From contig NZ_CP041036.1 of the NCBI RefSeq assembly GCF_006385555.1, forward strand, positions 4,526,001 to 4,590,000: 64,000 nucleotides of DNA, in the 5' to 3' direction. The position numbers and the translations under genes are program-made. The DNA comes from Shewanella polaris (GTDB taxonomy: Bacteria; Pseudomonadota; Gammaproteobacteria; Enterobacterales; Shewanellaceae). The notes below the pieces were generated by a model that saw only the letters and a program-made list of their open reading frames with translations, was not told the origin of the DNA and made no database searches. Positions 28,920-37,684 of this stretch are shown here, in pieces (position 1 is the first letter of the stretch; the number at the start of each line of letters is the position of its first letter).

Positions 28920-30221
28920 TCAATGTTGCTCTTCAGCGTGTTGCTCTTCGCAGTGTTTAATGCTGCGAATATCTGTGCCTGTCGGAATTTGAAATGCCCG
29001 TAAACCAAACTCAGGTAATATTGCAAAAATATGATCAAAAATATCTGCTTGAATTGCTTCGTAAAAAGTCCAACGAATATCATTAGTAAAAATATACAAT
29101 TCAATCGGTAGACCTTCCGTAGTGGGGGCTAGTTGCCTCACCATCAATGTCATGTCTTTGTGTATTTTATCATGGCGACGTAGGTACTCTTGTAAATACG
29201 CCCTGAATGTTCCGATATTAGTCAAATGACGACCATTTACCTTCATATCAATATCGCTAATATTGGCATTAGCAGCGCTGATCTCACTAAATATTTGTGG
29301 TAAATATTCTTTTAAATAATTCACTTTACCTAAGCGAATACGTTCAGCATCATTTAAAAACTGGATGCTATTTACATCAATATTTATAGAACGCTTTATC
29401 CGTCGACCACCTGATTCAGACATACCACGCCAGTTTTTAAAGGCATCCGACACTAAGGCGTAAGCGGGGATCATGGTAAGCGTATTGTCCCAATTACGAA
29501 CTTTGACCGTCGTTAAAGTAACATCTTCCACTGTTCCATCTGCTTCATATTTATCCATTTGGATCCAGTCCCCCTTGCTCACCATGCGGTTGGCGGCAAG
29601 TTGAATTCCAGCGACAAAGCCCAAAATAGTGTCACGAAACACCAACATGACCAAACCAGTAGCCACACCTAAGCCACTAAAGAAATATATGGGTGACCGG
29701 TCGGCTAGAATTGAAAATACAATAATTAAGCCGATAAAAAATAGAAATAACTTAATTAATTGAACAAAGCTAGTTACCGGTAAACGTCGATTAATATGAT
29801 TCATATCAGCGATTTTATCAGCAGCATTGAGTGCGCTATAAATCGCTCGTAAAATAAACAACACCAATAATGAGCTCAGCAAGCGATCAATAACCATACT
29901 GGCAACATCATGTGAGGTAAGTACGATAGGTAGCAGTAAATCAAGAATCCCAATAGGCACAAGTAAGGCGACTCGTTCAAACACATTAAAGTGCATAAAG
30001 ATATCGTCCCACTTCACCGAGGACCGACGGATCATCATATTAATCCCATGTGCCACAAATCGATGTGCAATGAAATAACTAATACCCGCAACCAGTAAAC
30101 AGGCAAAAATCAATATTGAGGTCGCCAATCCATCTGTTGGCTGGCTATTAACACCTAATCGGGTTAACCAAGCTGCAATTTCAATCCGCACTTCTGTATT
30201 CACAAACAAATCCTTAGCCAC
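28920..30221 (-). CDS. Mechanosensitive channel, MscS family (YbdG-like)
   Basis: 433 residues. Several hydrophobic helices in the N-terminal half (about 25-45, 75-100, 105-130, 155-175, 180-205), then the pore helix and the MscS beta domain: VFRDTILGFVAGIQLAANRMVSKGDWIQM (quoted in part as MVSKGDWIQM) and VEDVTLTTVKVRNWDNTLTMIPAYALV. The insert in the C-terminal part (VNGRHLTNIGTFRAYL) is typical of the YbdG/MscM branch, giving osmotic protection in the inner membrane. Its end overlaps nothing; it diverges from hutI. Confidence 0.88.
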   Translation of the reverse strand: MAKDLFVNTEVRIEIAAWLTRLGVNSQPTDGLATSILIFACLLVAGISYFIAHRFVAHGINMMIRRSSVKWDDIFMHFNVFERVALLVPIGILDLLLPIVLTSHDVASMVIDRLLSSLLVLFILRAIYSALNAADKIADMNHINRRLPVTSFVQLIKLFLFFIGLIIVFSILADRSPIYFFSGLGVATGLVMLVFRDTILGFVAGIQLAANRMVSKGDWIQMDKYEADGTVEDVTLTTVKVRNWDNTLTMIPAYALVSDAFKNWRGMSESGGRRIKRSINIDVNSIQFLNDAERIRLGKVNYLKEYLPQIFSEISAANANISDIDMKVNGRHLTNIGTFRAYLQEYLRRHDKIHKDMTLMVRQLAPTTEGLPIELYIFTNDIRWTFYEAIQADIFDHIFAILPEFGLRAFQIPTGTDIRSIKHCEEQHAEEQH

Positions 30222-30619
30222 TTTTGCCTCTTACACAATCAAGAGACTTAAATTAAACCGCATAAAAATAATCAAACACTCGTAGCTCATTATGCCCTGT
30301 GTTGATAGAGAACGTTAACTAAACCTCAACACTATCCGCCGATAGGCTAAATATAAATCCAAGCCTCTATTTTCACTATGATGTTAACTGTTAGGCGCTG
30401 TGGGATGATACCCATAACAGATAATACAAACCTTCATTTTACTCATGGATGAGACAAGATAATAAAAACAATCTTATAGTCCATTATCGAATTTATCATC
30501 AACTTATCAACCACTCTCATTTTTTAAATAACAAAGACATTGCTGTTTAAAAACACATCATTCATCCTAGCTTGAATATACCAGTATTGTTTTACATTAA
30601 CCGATTTGTAAGGAATGTT
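30222..30619. other. 398-base spacer between the MscS gene and hutI
   Basis: AT-rich. I see no gene, no clear HutC palindrome, and no strong promoter. The hutI ribosome site AAGGAA is at about 30610. Confidence 0.5.
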
Positions 30620-31852
30620 ATGTCGTGGGATCAAGTGTGGATTGATATAAACGTGGCGACCATGGATGCCAATATACAAGGAGCTTATGGCGAAATATAT
30701 CAAGCGGCCATAGCAATCAAAGACGGAAAAATTGCTTGGATTGGCCCACGCAGTGATCTGCCCGAATTTGATGTACTGGCAACCCCAGTTTACAGAGGAA
30801 AAGGCGGCTGGATAACGCCAGGGCTTATCGATGCACAAACTCACTTGGTTTTTGCCGGTAATTGTGCCAACGAATTTGAACAGCATTTACAAGGCGCGAC
30901 TGATGCCGAAATAGCTTGTGCTGGTGGCGACATTACCTCGATAGTTAACGCTTGTCGCGATGCAGACGATGTCGAATTATTTGAACTGGGACGGCAACGC
31001 TTAAACGCCTTAGCCAGAGAAGGCGTCACCACGGTTGAAATTAAATCCGGCTACGGATTAAACACTGAAACCGAGCTTAAGCTACTGCGGGTCGCACGCG
31101 AATTAGGTGAGCATCATCATATTGATGTCTGCACCACCTTTATGGGCGCACATGTTATTCCGCCAGAATATAAAGACAATGCTGACGCCTATATCGACTT
31201 GGTCATCAACGACATGCTCCCCGCGGTAATCGCCGACAACCTTGCGGATGCGATTGATGTATTTAGTGACAATATCGCCTTTAATCTTGAGCAAATGGAT
31301 CAAGTATTAACGGCGACTAAACGGGCTGGTCTGCAAATTAAACTGCATGCAGAGCAATTAACCAATATGGACGGCAGCACATTAGCTCCCAAGCTTGGGG
31401 CTAAATCGGTCGATAATACTGAATGTCTAGACGAAGCAGGAGTTAAAGCCATTAGCAAAAGTGGTACCTGCGCAACCTTGTTACCTGGTACGTATTACTT
31501 TTTACGAGAAACCCAATTACCGCCAATTGATTTATTGCGTCAATACAAGGTACCAATGGTAATTGCCAGCGATTTTAATCCTGTTTCATCCCCTATTTGC
31601 TCCACCTTATTAATGCTCAATATGGCCTGCACTTTATTTAGATTAACCCCAGAAGAAGCCTTACAAGGTGTGACCATAAATGCCGCCAAGGCCTTAGGTA
31701 TTAATAATCATGTGGGTCATCTTGCCACAGGCATGCAAGCAGATTTTTGTTTATGGGACATCACAACACCGGCGCAACTGGCCTATGCTTACGGGGTTAA
31801 CCCGTGTCAAACGGTAGTAAAAAATGGTCAAGTAGTTGCATTACCTCGTTAA
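30620..31852 (+). CDS. hutI: Imidazolonepropionase
   Basis: 410 residues. Third enzyme of histidine degradation, converting imidazolone-5-propionate into N-formimino-L-glutamate. An amidohydrolase fold with the family features ITPGLIDAQTHLVFAGNCANEFEQ, EIKSGYGLNTETELKLLR, LHAEQLTN, VIASDFNPVSSPICS and the C-terminal QADFCLWD. In the metal site DAQTH the first position is Q where other amidohydrolases often have C or H; the T-H pair is the usual one of HutI. The start at 30620 follows AAGGAA; an earlier in-frame ATG is ignored. No other hut gene is in the window. Confidence 0.95.
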   Translation: MSWDQVWIDINVATMDANIQGAYGEIYQAAIAIKDGKIAWIGPRSDLPEFDVLATPVYRGKGGWITPGLIDAQTHLVFAGNCANEFEQHLQGATDAEIACAGGDITSIVNACRDADDVELFELGRQRLNALAREGVTTVEIKSGYGLNTETELKLLRVARELGEHHHIDVCTTFMGAHVIPPEYKDNADAYIDLVINDMLPAVIADNLADAIDVFSDNIAFNLEQMDQVLTATKRAGLQIKLHAEQLTNMDGSTLAPKLGAKSVDNTECLDEAGVKAISKSGTCATLLPGTYYFLRETQLPPIDLLRQYKVPMVIASDFNPVSSPICSTLLMLNMACTLFRLTPEEALQGVTINAAKALGINNHVGHLATGMQADFCLWDITTPAQLAYAYGVNPCQTVVKNGQVVALPR

Positions 31853-32143
31853 TCAGCCCGATTAACTGCTACTCGTTGTTAGCGCTATATATATGCTAAC
31901 AACGAAATTGTAGTCATAACATTTCCACTCAACAGCCCTGTTAAATCCGCCGAATTCATATACTAAGTCCTCTTCAATAATAAATTAATCAATAATATGG
32001 TGATTTTAAGATCAATTTCATTTAGGCTATACATATTATGAACGAACGTTCAAAATATTTTTGTTATTGATTATTGTTTGAGTAGTCGTATTGCTCAAGT
32101 TTATCTTCTCCATTTCGACCTAACCCAAATTGTCAGAGGTATT

Positions 32144-32923
32144 ATGAAAATCCGCACTTTAATGTCGCTTGCTACTGCATTTGTTCTGCTCCATAGCAGC
32201 ACTGTGTTCGCTAATGAATCTGTTAACTCCGAAACACCACAGCTAACTAAGCCTAAAGTGATCATTTTTGATGTAAATGAAACCTTGTTAGATCTTGAAA
32301 ATATGCGCAAATCAGTTGGCGCAGCGCTTAATGGCCGTGAAGATTTACTGCCTTTATGGTTCTCAACCATGTTACACCACTCGTTAGTTGTATCAGCCAC
32401 TGGCGATTACCAAACATTTGGCAGCATTGGCGTTGCCTCACTGCAAATGGTTGCCGAAATCAACGGTATTGCCATCACACCAGAACAAGCTAAAACCGCC
32501 ATTTTAACACCACTTCGTTCATTACCAGCTCACCCAGATGTAGCACAAGGTTTAGCTAAATTAAAAGCTCAAGGCTACAAACTAGTGACCTTAACTAACT
32601 CATCATTAGAGGGCGTAACCTTACAGCTTAAAAATGCTAATTTAAGCCAGTATTTCGATGCCAACTTAAGCATAGAATCTGTTGGGGTATTTAAGCCGCA
32701 TTTAAAAACATACCAGTGGGCCATTAAAGATTTAGGCGTTAATGCAAATGAAGCATTAATGGTTGCCGCACACGGTTGGGATATTGATGGTGCTAATAAA
32801 GCAGGCTTACAAACCGCTTTTATTCGTCGCCCAGGCAAGGTGTTGTTTCCGCTAGCAGCACAACCAGACTACAACGTATTGGATGTGAATGAACTCGCCA
32901 GCACTTTAGCTAAATTTAAGTAG
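32144..32923 (+). CDS. Exported HAD-superfamily hydrolase (haloacid dehalogenase type II-like)
   Basis: 259 residues. A signal peptide (cleaved after VFA, about residue 22) precedes a HAD core with KVIIFDVNETLLDLENMRKSVG (nucleophile Asp), KLVTLTNSSLEG (motif II), and FKPHLKTYQWAIKDLG and MVAAHGWDIDGANKAG (motifs III and IV). The family splits C-halogen bonds in 2-haloacids, yet most members are cytoplasmic, so export is unusual and the substrate unknown. The ATG at 32144 is chosen because AGAGG precedes it and it gives a clean signal peptide. A perfect 12-base stem follows the gene. Confidence 0.85.
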   Translation: MKIRTLMSLATAFVLLHSSTVFANESVNSETPQLTKPKVIIFDVNETLLDLENMRKSVGAALNGREDLLPLWFSTMLHHSLVVSATGDYQTFGSIGVASLQMVAEINGIAITPEQAKTAILTPLRSLPAHPDVAQGLAKLKAQGYKLVTLTNSSLEGVTLQLKNANLSQYFDANLSIESVGVFKPHLKTYQWAIKDLGVNANEALMVAAHGWDIDGANKAGLQTAFIRRPGKVLFPLAAQPDYNVLDVNELASTLAKFK

Positions 32924-32932
32924 TCTTAACGA

Positions 32933-32960
32933 TTATCGCCCAGCCAATGCTGGGCGATAA
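32933..32960 (+). terminator. Hairpin after the exported HAD gene
   Basis: TTATCGCCCAGC and GCTGGGCGATAA form a perfect 12-base stem with a CAAT loop. No U-tract follows. Confidence 0.55.
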
Positions 32961-33108
32961 ATGTAAACAGAATTAGAGCCTGTATATGGCCTCCTCCACT
33001 GCTGTATCAATATTCCCCCCTCAAGACCACTTGCACTGCCCCTTGCCATTAACGATCAATTAACATTTAATGAATGTAGATTAATCATCGCATTAAAAGG
33101 GAAAACAA

Positions 33109-34770
33109 ATGAGAAAGGCATATTTAGCGCTATCAGTGGCATTATGTTTTGCTAGTGTAAGCGCAAACACCATGGCACAAACCACACTGGTGCATCACGT
33201 TAATGGTTACACGCTCGTTGACGGGAAACTGCAAACCTTTAATGCTATCCAATTTACTGACGACAAAATTGATCGACTATTTACCTTAAACCAAGCCTTA
33301 CCTAATGCAACTGATATCACCTCAATTGATGGCAAAGGTAAAACCCTGCTGCCCGGATTAATCGATGCTCATGGCCATGTGCTGAGTTATGGTTTGAGTT
33401 TGTTAACCGCAGACTTAACCAACACCAGTAGCGAACAACAAGCCGTAGAACGAGCACAAATATTTAGTAAAAACAACCCGACTGACGGTTGGCTAATGGG
33501 CCGTGGCTGGAACCAAGAGTTATGGAACAGCAAACAATTCCCAACGAAAGAAAGCCTAGATAAAGCCTTTAGTGCTAACCCAGTGTCATTTGGCCGAGTT
33601 GACGGTCATGCCATTTGGGTTAACAGCAAGGCGTTAGCACTCGCGGGAATTTCCTCAACAACTGTGGCACCTGAAGGCGGTGAAATTGTTAAAGACGAAC
33701 AAGGTAATCCAACTGGCGTGTTAATCGACAATGCCATGAACTTAGTGTTTAACATCATCCCCGATCTTAACCAGCAGCAACTACAATCCACTTTAACCCT
33801 CGCAATGGACAGCCTAGCGTCATACGGACTCACCAGTGTGCACGATGCTGGTATCAGCATCGACAACATCAAAGCATACCAACAATTAGCAGCTAACAAT
33901 GCCATGAGCGTACGCGTAAATGGCATGCTGTCTGTTGAAGACCCTCGCTTTACAGCCATTTTAAAACAAGGCCACATCACCACTGCCGATAACATGTTTA
34001 AAGTCGACAGTGTAAAAATATCGGCAGATGGCGCGCTTGGCAGCCGCGGCGCAGCGTTAATCAAAGAATATTCAGATCAACCCGGCCATAAAGGATTAAT
34101 GCTGTATTCAGACGATCAACTCGGCAAACTGATTTTACTGTCGATGAAAGCGGGATTTCAGGTCAACACCCACGCCATTGGCGACAATGCTAATCAAGTG
34201 GTACTCGATAAATACCAAACTGCCATTGCAGCAACAGACTCAAAAGCATTACGCCATCGTATTGAACATGCACAAATTCTCGATTTAGCCGACATACCGC
34301 GTTTTTCCAAACTTGGGGTTATCGCATCGATTCAAGCAACCCACGCCACCAGCGACAAAAATATGGCCGAAAACCGTTTAGGTAAAGCCCGTCTAGCTGG
34401 TGCTTATGCGTGGCGCAAACTGTTAAACGCCAATGCTGTCATCGCCAATGGTTCAGACTTTCCTATTGAATCGCCCAACCCATTTTTTGGATTGCACGCT
34501 TCAGTCACTCGCCAAGATCATGTAAACCAACCACTAGACGGCTGGCTCGCCACTGAAAAACTCTCGCGCATCGAAGCGCTCAAAAGCTTCACCATCGACG
34601 CCGCCTTCGCAGGCCATCAAGAGCAGTTATTAGGCTCATTAGAACCCGGCAAAAAAGCAGACTTTATCCTAGTTGAAGATGACTATTTTACAATCGACCC
34701 ACAACAGATCTGGCAAAACAAAGTCATCGCCACCTGGGTAAACGGCCGCAAGGTATTTGCAAAAGAGTAA
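33109..34770 (+). CDS. Exported amidohydrolase, YtcJ-like
   Basis: 553 residues. Signal peptide (about residues 1-23, ending TMA). Amidohydrolase_3/YtcJ family: the metal motif LLPGLIDAHGHVLSYG (HxH), WLMGRGWNQELW, KISADGALGSRGA, VNTHAIGDNANQVVLD, RIEHAQILD and the final ANGSDFPIESPNPFFGLHA are all visible. The family hydrolyses amides and esters of small molecules with divalent metals; this one acts in the periplasm. A ribosome site AAAAGGGAAAAC precedes the ATG. Confidence 0.9.
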   Translation: MRKAYLALSVALCFASVSANTMAQTTLVHHVNGYTLVDGKLQTFNAIQFTDDKIDRLFTLNQALPNATDITSIDGKGKTLLPGLIDAHGHVLSYGLSLLTADLTNTSSEQQAVERAQIFSKNNPTDGWLMGRGWNQELWNSKQFPTKESLDKAFSANPVSFGRVDGHAIWVNSKALALAGISSTTVAPEGGEIVKDEQGNPTGVLIDNAMNLVFNIIPDLNQQQLQSTLTLAMDSLASYGLTSVHDAGISIDNIKAYQQLAANNAMSVRVNGMLSVEDPRFTAILKQGHITTADNMFKVDSVKISADGALGSRGAALIKEYSDQPGHKGLMLYSDDQLGKLILLSMKAGFQVNTHAIGDNANQVVLDKYQTAIAATDSKALRHRIEHAQILDLADIPRFSKLGVIASIQATHATSDKNMAENRLGKARLAGAYAWRKLLNANAVIANGSDFPIESPNPFFGLHASVTRQDHVNQPLDGWLATEKLSRIEALKSFTIDAAFAGHQEQLLGSLEPGKKADFILVEDDYFTIDPQQIWQNKVIATWVNGRKVFAKE

Positions 34771-34838
34771 GATGCATTGAGAATCGTTTGTTGATAAGTA
34801 AGATAAGTAGAATTGGTTTTAATAACGTTTCAGCCTGT

Positions 34839-34853
34839 GTGCCAAAATGACAC
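34839..34853 (+). promoter_or_regulatory. Operator half upstream of the toxin-antitoxin promoter
   Basis: GTGCCAAAATGACAC, whose inverted partner GTGACATTTTGGCAC lies at 34894-34908. The two differ at one position (allowing for orientation). Confidence 0.6.
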
Positions 34854-34858
34854 CGGTA

Positions 34859-34887
34859 TTGCTTATTGTACGTTTTAACACCATAAT
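34859..34887 (+). promoter_or_regulatory. Promoter of the toxin-antitoxin module
   Basis: TTGCTT and CATAAT with a 17-base spacer, lying exactly between two copies of an inverted 15-base repeat. Such a layout suits repression by the antitoxin or toxin-antitoxin complex. Confidence 0.6.
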
Positions 34888-34893
34888 GGCTAT

Positions 34894-34908
34894 GTGACAT
34901 TTTGGCAC
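34894..34908 (-). promoter_or_regulatory. Operator half downstream of the toxin-antitoxin promoter
   Basis: GTGACATTTTGGCAC, the inverted partner of the repeat at 34839-34853; the centres are 55 bases apart, about five helical turns. Confidence 0.6.
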
Positions 34909-34924
34909 GTATGGGGATTATATT

Positions 34925-35197
34925 ATGGCGACTACTTTACCTCGCATCACCGCTAGAGTTGATGTCGACACCCAAGATTTACTGACAAAGGCTGCAGCTA
35001 TAGCGGGTATGTCGAGCATTAACTCATTTGTACTCAGTGCAGCAATCGAAAAAGCCAAACAAGTAATAGAACGTGAACAAACACTAAAACTTAACCAAAC
35101 AGATGCAATGTTGCTTATGGAAGCGTTAGACAGTCCAGCAACACCAAACTCAAAACTCAAAACGGCTTCGGAACGTTACGAAAGCAAAACCCAATAA
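34925..35197 (+). CDS. DUF1778 antitoxin (TacA/AtaR-like)
   Basis: 90 residues. The N-terminal ribbon-helix-helix (LPRITARVDVDTQDLLTKAAAIAGMSSINSFVLSAA, quoted in part as RITARVDVDTQDLL) should bind the operator repeats around the promoter; the C-terminal tail should wrap the toxin and block it. Its stop overlaps the ATG of the GNAT toxin gene by one base, which is the normal order for this type II toxin-antitoxin system. The cognate complex would be autoregulatory. Confidence 0.92.
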   Translation: MATTLPRITARVDVDTQDLLTKAAAIAGMSSINSFVLSAAIEKAKQVIEREQTLKLNQTDAMLLMEALDSPATPNSKLKTASERYESKTQ

Positions 35198-35691
35198 TGA
35201 ATACGGTACTTTTAGATAAAGCTAAACACGATAGAAACCGATTCAACTGTGGTATTGATGCTCTTAATAATTACTTAAAAATCATGGCGAGTCAGCAAGC
35301 AAAGAAAGACAACTGCAGAACGTTTGTTTTAGAAGATGATAACGATAACTCGCATATCATCGGCTTTTATACCTTAACAATGACACCAATTGACCTAAAT
35401 GCTCTGCCGGATAAGCTACAGAAAAAGTATCAATCATCAACCTCTGGCGGCCTAATAGCCCGCTTAGCCATCGATGACCGTTATAAAGGCCAAGGCTTTG
35501 GCGAATGGTTACTTATTGATGCACTACGAAAACTGTTAGCGGCAAGTGATAGCGTAGCATTCCCAGTCGTCATTGTTGACGCAAAAGATGGCGCAACACA
35601 CTTCTACGAACATTATGGATTTCAGGCCTTTCAAGACGCAGAAAACAAACTGTTCATCACCATTGCAGATGTAAGAGCAAGCTTAAGTTAA
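35197..35691 (+). CDS. GNAT-family toxin (TacT/AtaT-like)
   Basis: 164 residues. An acetyltransferase that, in characterised relatives, acetylates the amino group of aminoacyl-tRNA and stops translation. The N-terminus NRFNCGIDALNNYLKIMASQQAKKD is typical of the toxins, the acetyl-CoA loop is DDRYKGQGFGEWL (about residues 93-105), and the catalytic Tyr is in FYEHYGFQAF (about residue 140). No truncation is seen. Together with the DUF1778 antitoxin it forms a complete pair. The pair lies in an accessory stretch between otherwise ordinary genes. Confidence 0.92.
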   Translation: MNTVLLDKAKHDRNRFNCGIDALNNYLKIMASQQAKKDNCRTFVLEDDNDNSHIIGFYTLTMTPIDLNALPDKLQKKYQSSTSGGLIARLAIDDRYKGQGFGEWLLIDALRKLLAASDSVAFPVVIVDAKDGATHFYEHYGFQAFQDAENKLFITIADVRASLS

Positions 35692-35792
35692 CTTGAAAAC
35701 TTAAACCCAAGAATTTACCACGGGAAAACCATTTAACGGGTTCATCATGGCATTCACTCTCCGACACGCACAAGTTCATCCCTGTAGCTCGG

Positions 35793-35812
35793 CCGCCCCG
35801 TCCATGGGGCGG
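35793..35812. repeat. GC-rich ATGGAC-loop hairpin
   Basis: CCGCCCC and GGGGCGG pair around GTCCAT, which is ATGGAC read on the minus strand. It lies in a 255-base gap between the toxin gene and the convergent TIR-like gene and is far more GC-rich than its surroundings. Confidence 0.7.
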
Positions 35813-35946
35813 ACGGTCGACTCGCAAATTACCATGACCAACCTTTTAAGCATTTTCGGTAACTGTTAGCTATAAAAGACTAGTGCTGTTTTCAATAATT
35901 TGCCGGTGCGGGAGAATTTACTTGTTATAAACCCATTTTATAACAT

Positions 35947-36753
35947 TTAGAACAACGGATTAATCAAGTAGCCACAAACTTTAAGTTCATTGGCTACACC
36001 AATTTTCCAAGCACCGAAATCATCGAGCGGGACGTAAACGACGCCGCTAATATCATTTGGGGTCTCAATTTGACCTTTAACTAATGAACAAACATTTTCT
36101 CTTCCGAGCTTTGCCATTAAATAACCATGTTCAAACACCACGTTTTGACGTGCCCTATCTCTAGCAGGAATTTTCGTTTCATGCGCTCCTCGCCCTTTAT
36201 CACAAGCGGTATATAAAACTAGAGCGAAATCAGCATCATTGGAATATTTCTCTATTTTTTCAATAATTGTCATTCCAGCGTTAGCTTGCTCATGCAAGAT
36301 AATCACTTCTAGACCTAACTGCTCGATAAACCTGCTGATCTCTTGTTTAGCTTCATTATCTCGACCATGAACAATAAAAACCTTCCTTTTATTTCTAGCA
36401 ACTTGAGTTGATTGAGATAGAATTTTTTTTGGAATTGGTGCCGTCTGTTCTAATTGAAGTGCATTGCCAAATTCTAATTCATCAAGTAACTGCGTGAATT
36501 GTTCTGAAATATATGTCCTCCGTTCAGCGTATGAAGAAAATTTAGGCTGAATAAACCCCCAAAAAGAATCTAAGCTTCTATGTTGTCTTATCCAATGAGG
36601 TAATTTTGATGCTATAGCTGGGTTTTTAAGTAGTTCCTGGCGTAATGCTTTATATTCTCCAGAATCTGAAGCCATGCCAGTTGCTCTAGCTGTTAGAACA
36701 TTAGCTAGATAACTTACTTTATCAAAATCAGTTTCTAAGAATTCTATGCTCAA
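35947..36753 (-). CDS. TIR-like effector protein (predicted nucleotide-binding)
   Basis: 268 residues. The C-terminal half (about 123-255) is a TIR-like domain of the PF10137 type: KRKVFIVHGRDNEAKQEI, VIILHEQANAGMTIIEKIEKY, DADFALVLYT, and ARQNVVFEHGYLMAKLGRENV with the expected catalytic Glu (about 208). This family has NADase members in anti-phage systems such as CBASS/Pycsar. The N-terminal half (about 1-95) carries YKALRQELLKNPAI, DSFWGFIQPKF and SYAERRTYI, a module I have seen in front of several defence-type effectors but cannot name. No sensor or second-messenger synthase is next to it, so it may be a stand-alone abortive-infection gene. Codon use is AT-rich like the surrounding spacer, suggesting transfer. 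Confidence 0.8.
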   Translation of the reverse strand: MSIEFLETDFDKVSYLANVLTARATGMASDSGEYKALRQELLKNPAIASKLPHWIRQHRSLDSFWGFIQPKFSSYAERRTYISEQFTQLLDELEFGNALQLEQTAPIPKKILSQSTQVARNKRKVFIVHGRDNEAKQEISRFIEQLGLEVIILHEQANAGMTIIEKIEKYSNDADFALVLYTACDKGRGAHETKIPARDRARQNVVFEHGYLMAKLGRENVCSLVKGQIETPNDISGVVYVPLDDFGAWKIGVANELKVCGYLINPLF

Positions 36754-36915
36754 CTTTTTAAATTCCCTATAAATTTTAGTAATCTTAATTTGGACTTAAT
36801 AATGTACAAATAAATCCGCAGTTTAAGTCATTAATATCATCCTACATTTGCTACATCTTTGATGTAAAGCGGTTAAATCTATTCGTGTTACAACTGCATT
36901 GAAGCCGTTGAAGAA

Positions 36916-37152
36916 AATAGCGTGAGCTGGCCATGGACGGCCAGCTAGCTTTCGAGGGGAAGGGACGCCCCATCGGAAGCGTTAGCATTTTTGAATAAGG
37001 CCGAAGAACACCAAAACGAAGTCAAAAGCTGGATTCAACCACGTCGCGAAATTATCGCTTTTCAGATAATTTTGATGTGGCGGCTGGGAGTTCCAAGAGG
37101 GAACAGCCGTTGGTTTCCTCTTGGTCTGGTGTGGGCGAAGCGCCACGACGTT
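36916..37152 (+). repeat. Composite intergenic repeat, copy A
   Basis: Architecture: AATAGCGTGA, an ATGGAC-loop hairpin with arms AGCTGGCC and GGCCAGCT (36925-36946), GTTAG and ATTTTT, then a hairpin with CCAAGAGG and CCTCTTGG arms (37093-37124), and GGTGTGGGCGAAGCGCCACG. Copy B at 60236-60433 has the same order on the same strand. Probably a family repeated across Shewanella genomes. Confidence 0.75.
36925..36946. repeat. ATGGAC-loop hairpin in composite repeat A
   Basis: AGCTGGCC and GGCCAGCT, eight perfect pairs, around ATGGAC. Confidence 0.7.
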
Positions 37153-37266
37153 AGTGGCCGCTGGCCATAAAACACAACCAAATAAGAATATAGTTGAGAC
37201 AACAGTAAAAATTGACCATGTCACCACCTAGATGATCACATGGCCAAAAAAGACTAAATAAACGAA

Positions 37267-37506
37267 TTAAGCTTGAGTAAACTGCTCATACAGTTTGTCT
37301 TTTAATACCAAACGGTCAAGCTTTGCTTTTTCAATAAACTCATCACTTGTTGGCGTATTCTGTAACTCCAGCTTACGTATTTCAGTATCTAAATCATGAT
37401 ACCGCTTCGCATCAGTTGCGAACTCAGCATCACTAGCAGTTAATGATTTAATTTTGTCTTGATACTCAGGAAAATCTACTAATAACGCATGGTTTTCACC
37501 TAACAT
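37267..37506 (-). CDS. YdcH/DUF465 family small protein
   Basis: 79 residues, almost all helical. Family DUF465/YdcH: short coiled-coil proteins of unknown function; conserved DFPEYQDKIKSL near the start and the terminal KLDRLVLKDKLYEQF are clear. An AGGAGAGG ribosome site lies just before the ATG. A clean small gene beside the repeat; no operon partner is seen. Confidence 0.88.
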   Translation of the reverse strand: MLGENHALLVDFPEYQDKIKSLTASDAEFATDAKRYHDLDTEIRKLELQNTPTSDEFIEKAKLDRLVLKDKLYEQFTQA

Positions 37507-37684
37507 AACCCTCTCCTTTTCATACTAAACTTAAGCCCGTTAGACCATATTTGAACCCTATCGTCAAACTGACACTACTACTTCACAATACATGCTCATA
37601 AAAACTGTAAGAGCTTAATCTTAAGAACTGTTAGGATATAACCATATTCCAACCTGAATGCCACGTAAACCTAATGAGTAATTA

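Larger units (their letters stand above)
36754..37266. other. 513-base spacer with a composite repeat
   Basis: Left part is AT-rich leader of the TIR-like gene. From 36916 it holds a composite repeat (see next entries) that also occurs at 60236-60433. A 81-residue open frame on the minus strand across the repeat is not considered a gene. Confidence 0.7.

Noticed and set aside
30222..30619. Possible HutC operator before hutI
   Set aside because: Only weak, asymmetric similarity around the leader; no clear palindrome.
36982..37227. 81-residue open frame on the minus strand with a hydrophobic N-terminus
   Set aside because: It lies wholly across the composite repeat, has no ribosome site, and is the kind of frame such repeats generate.
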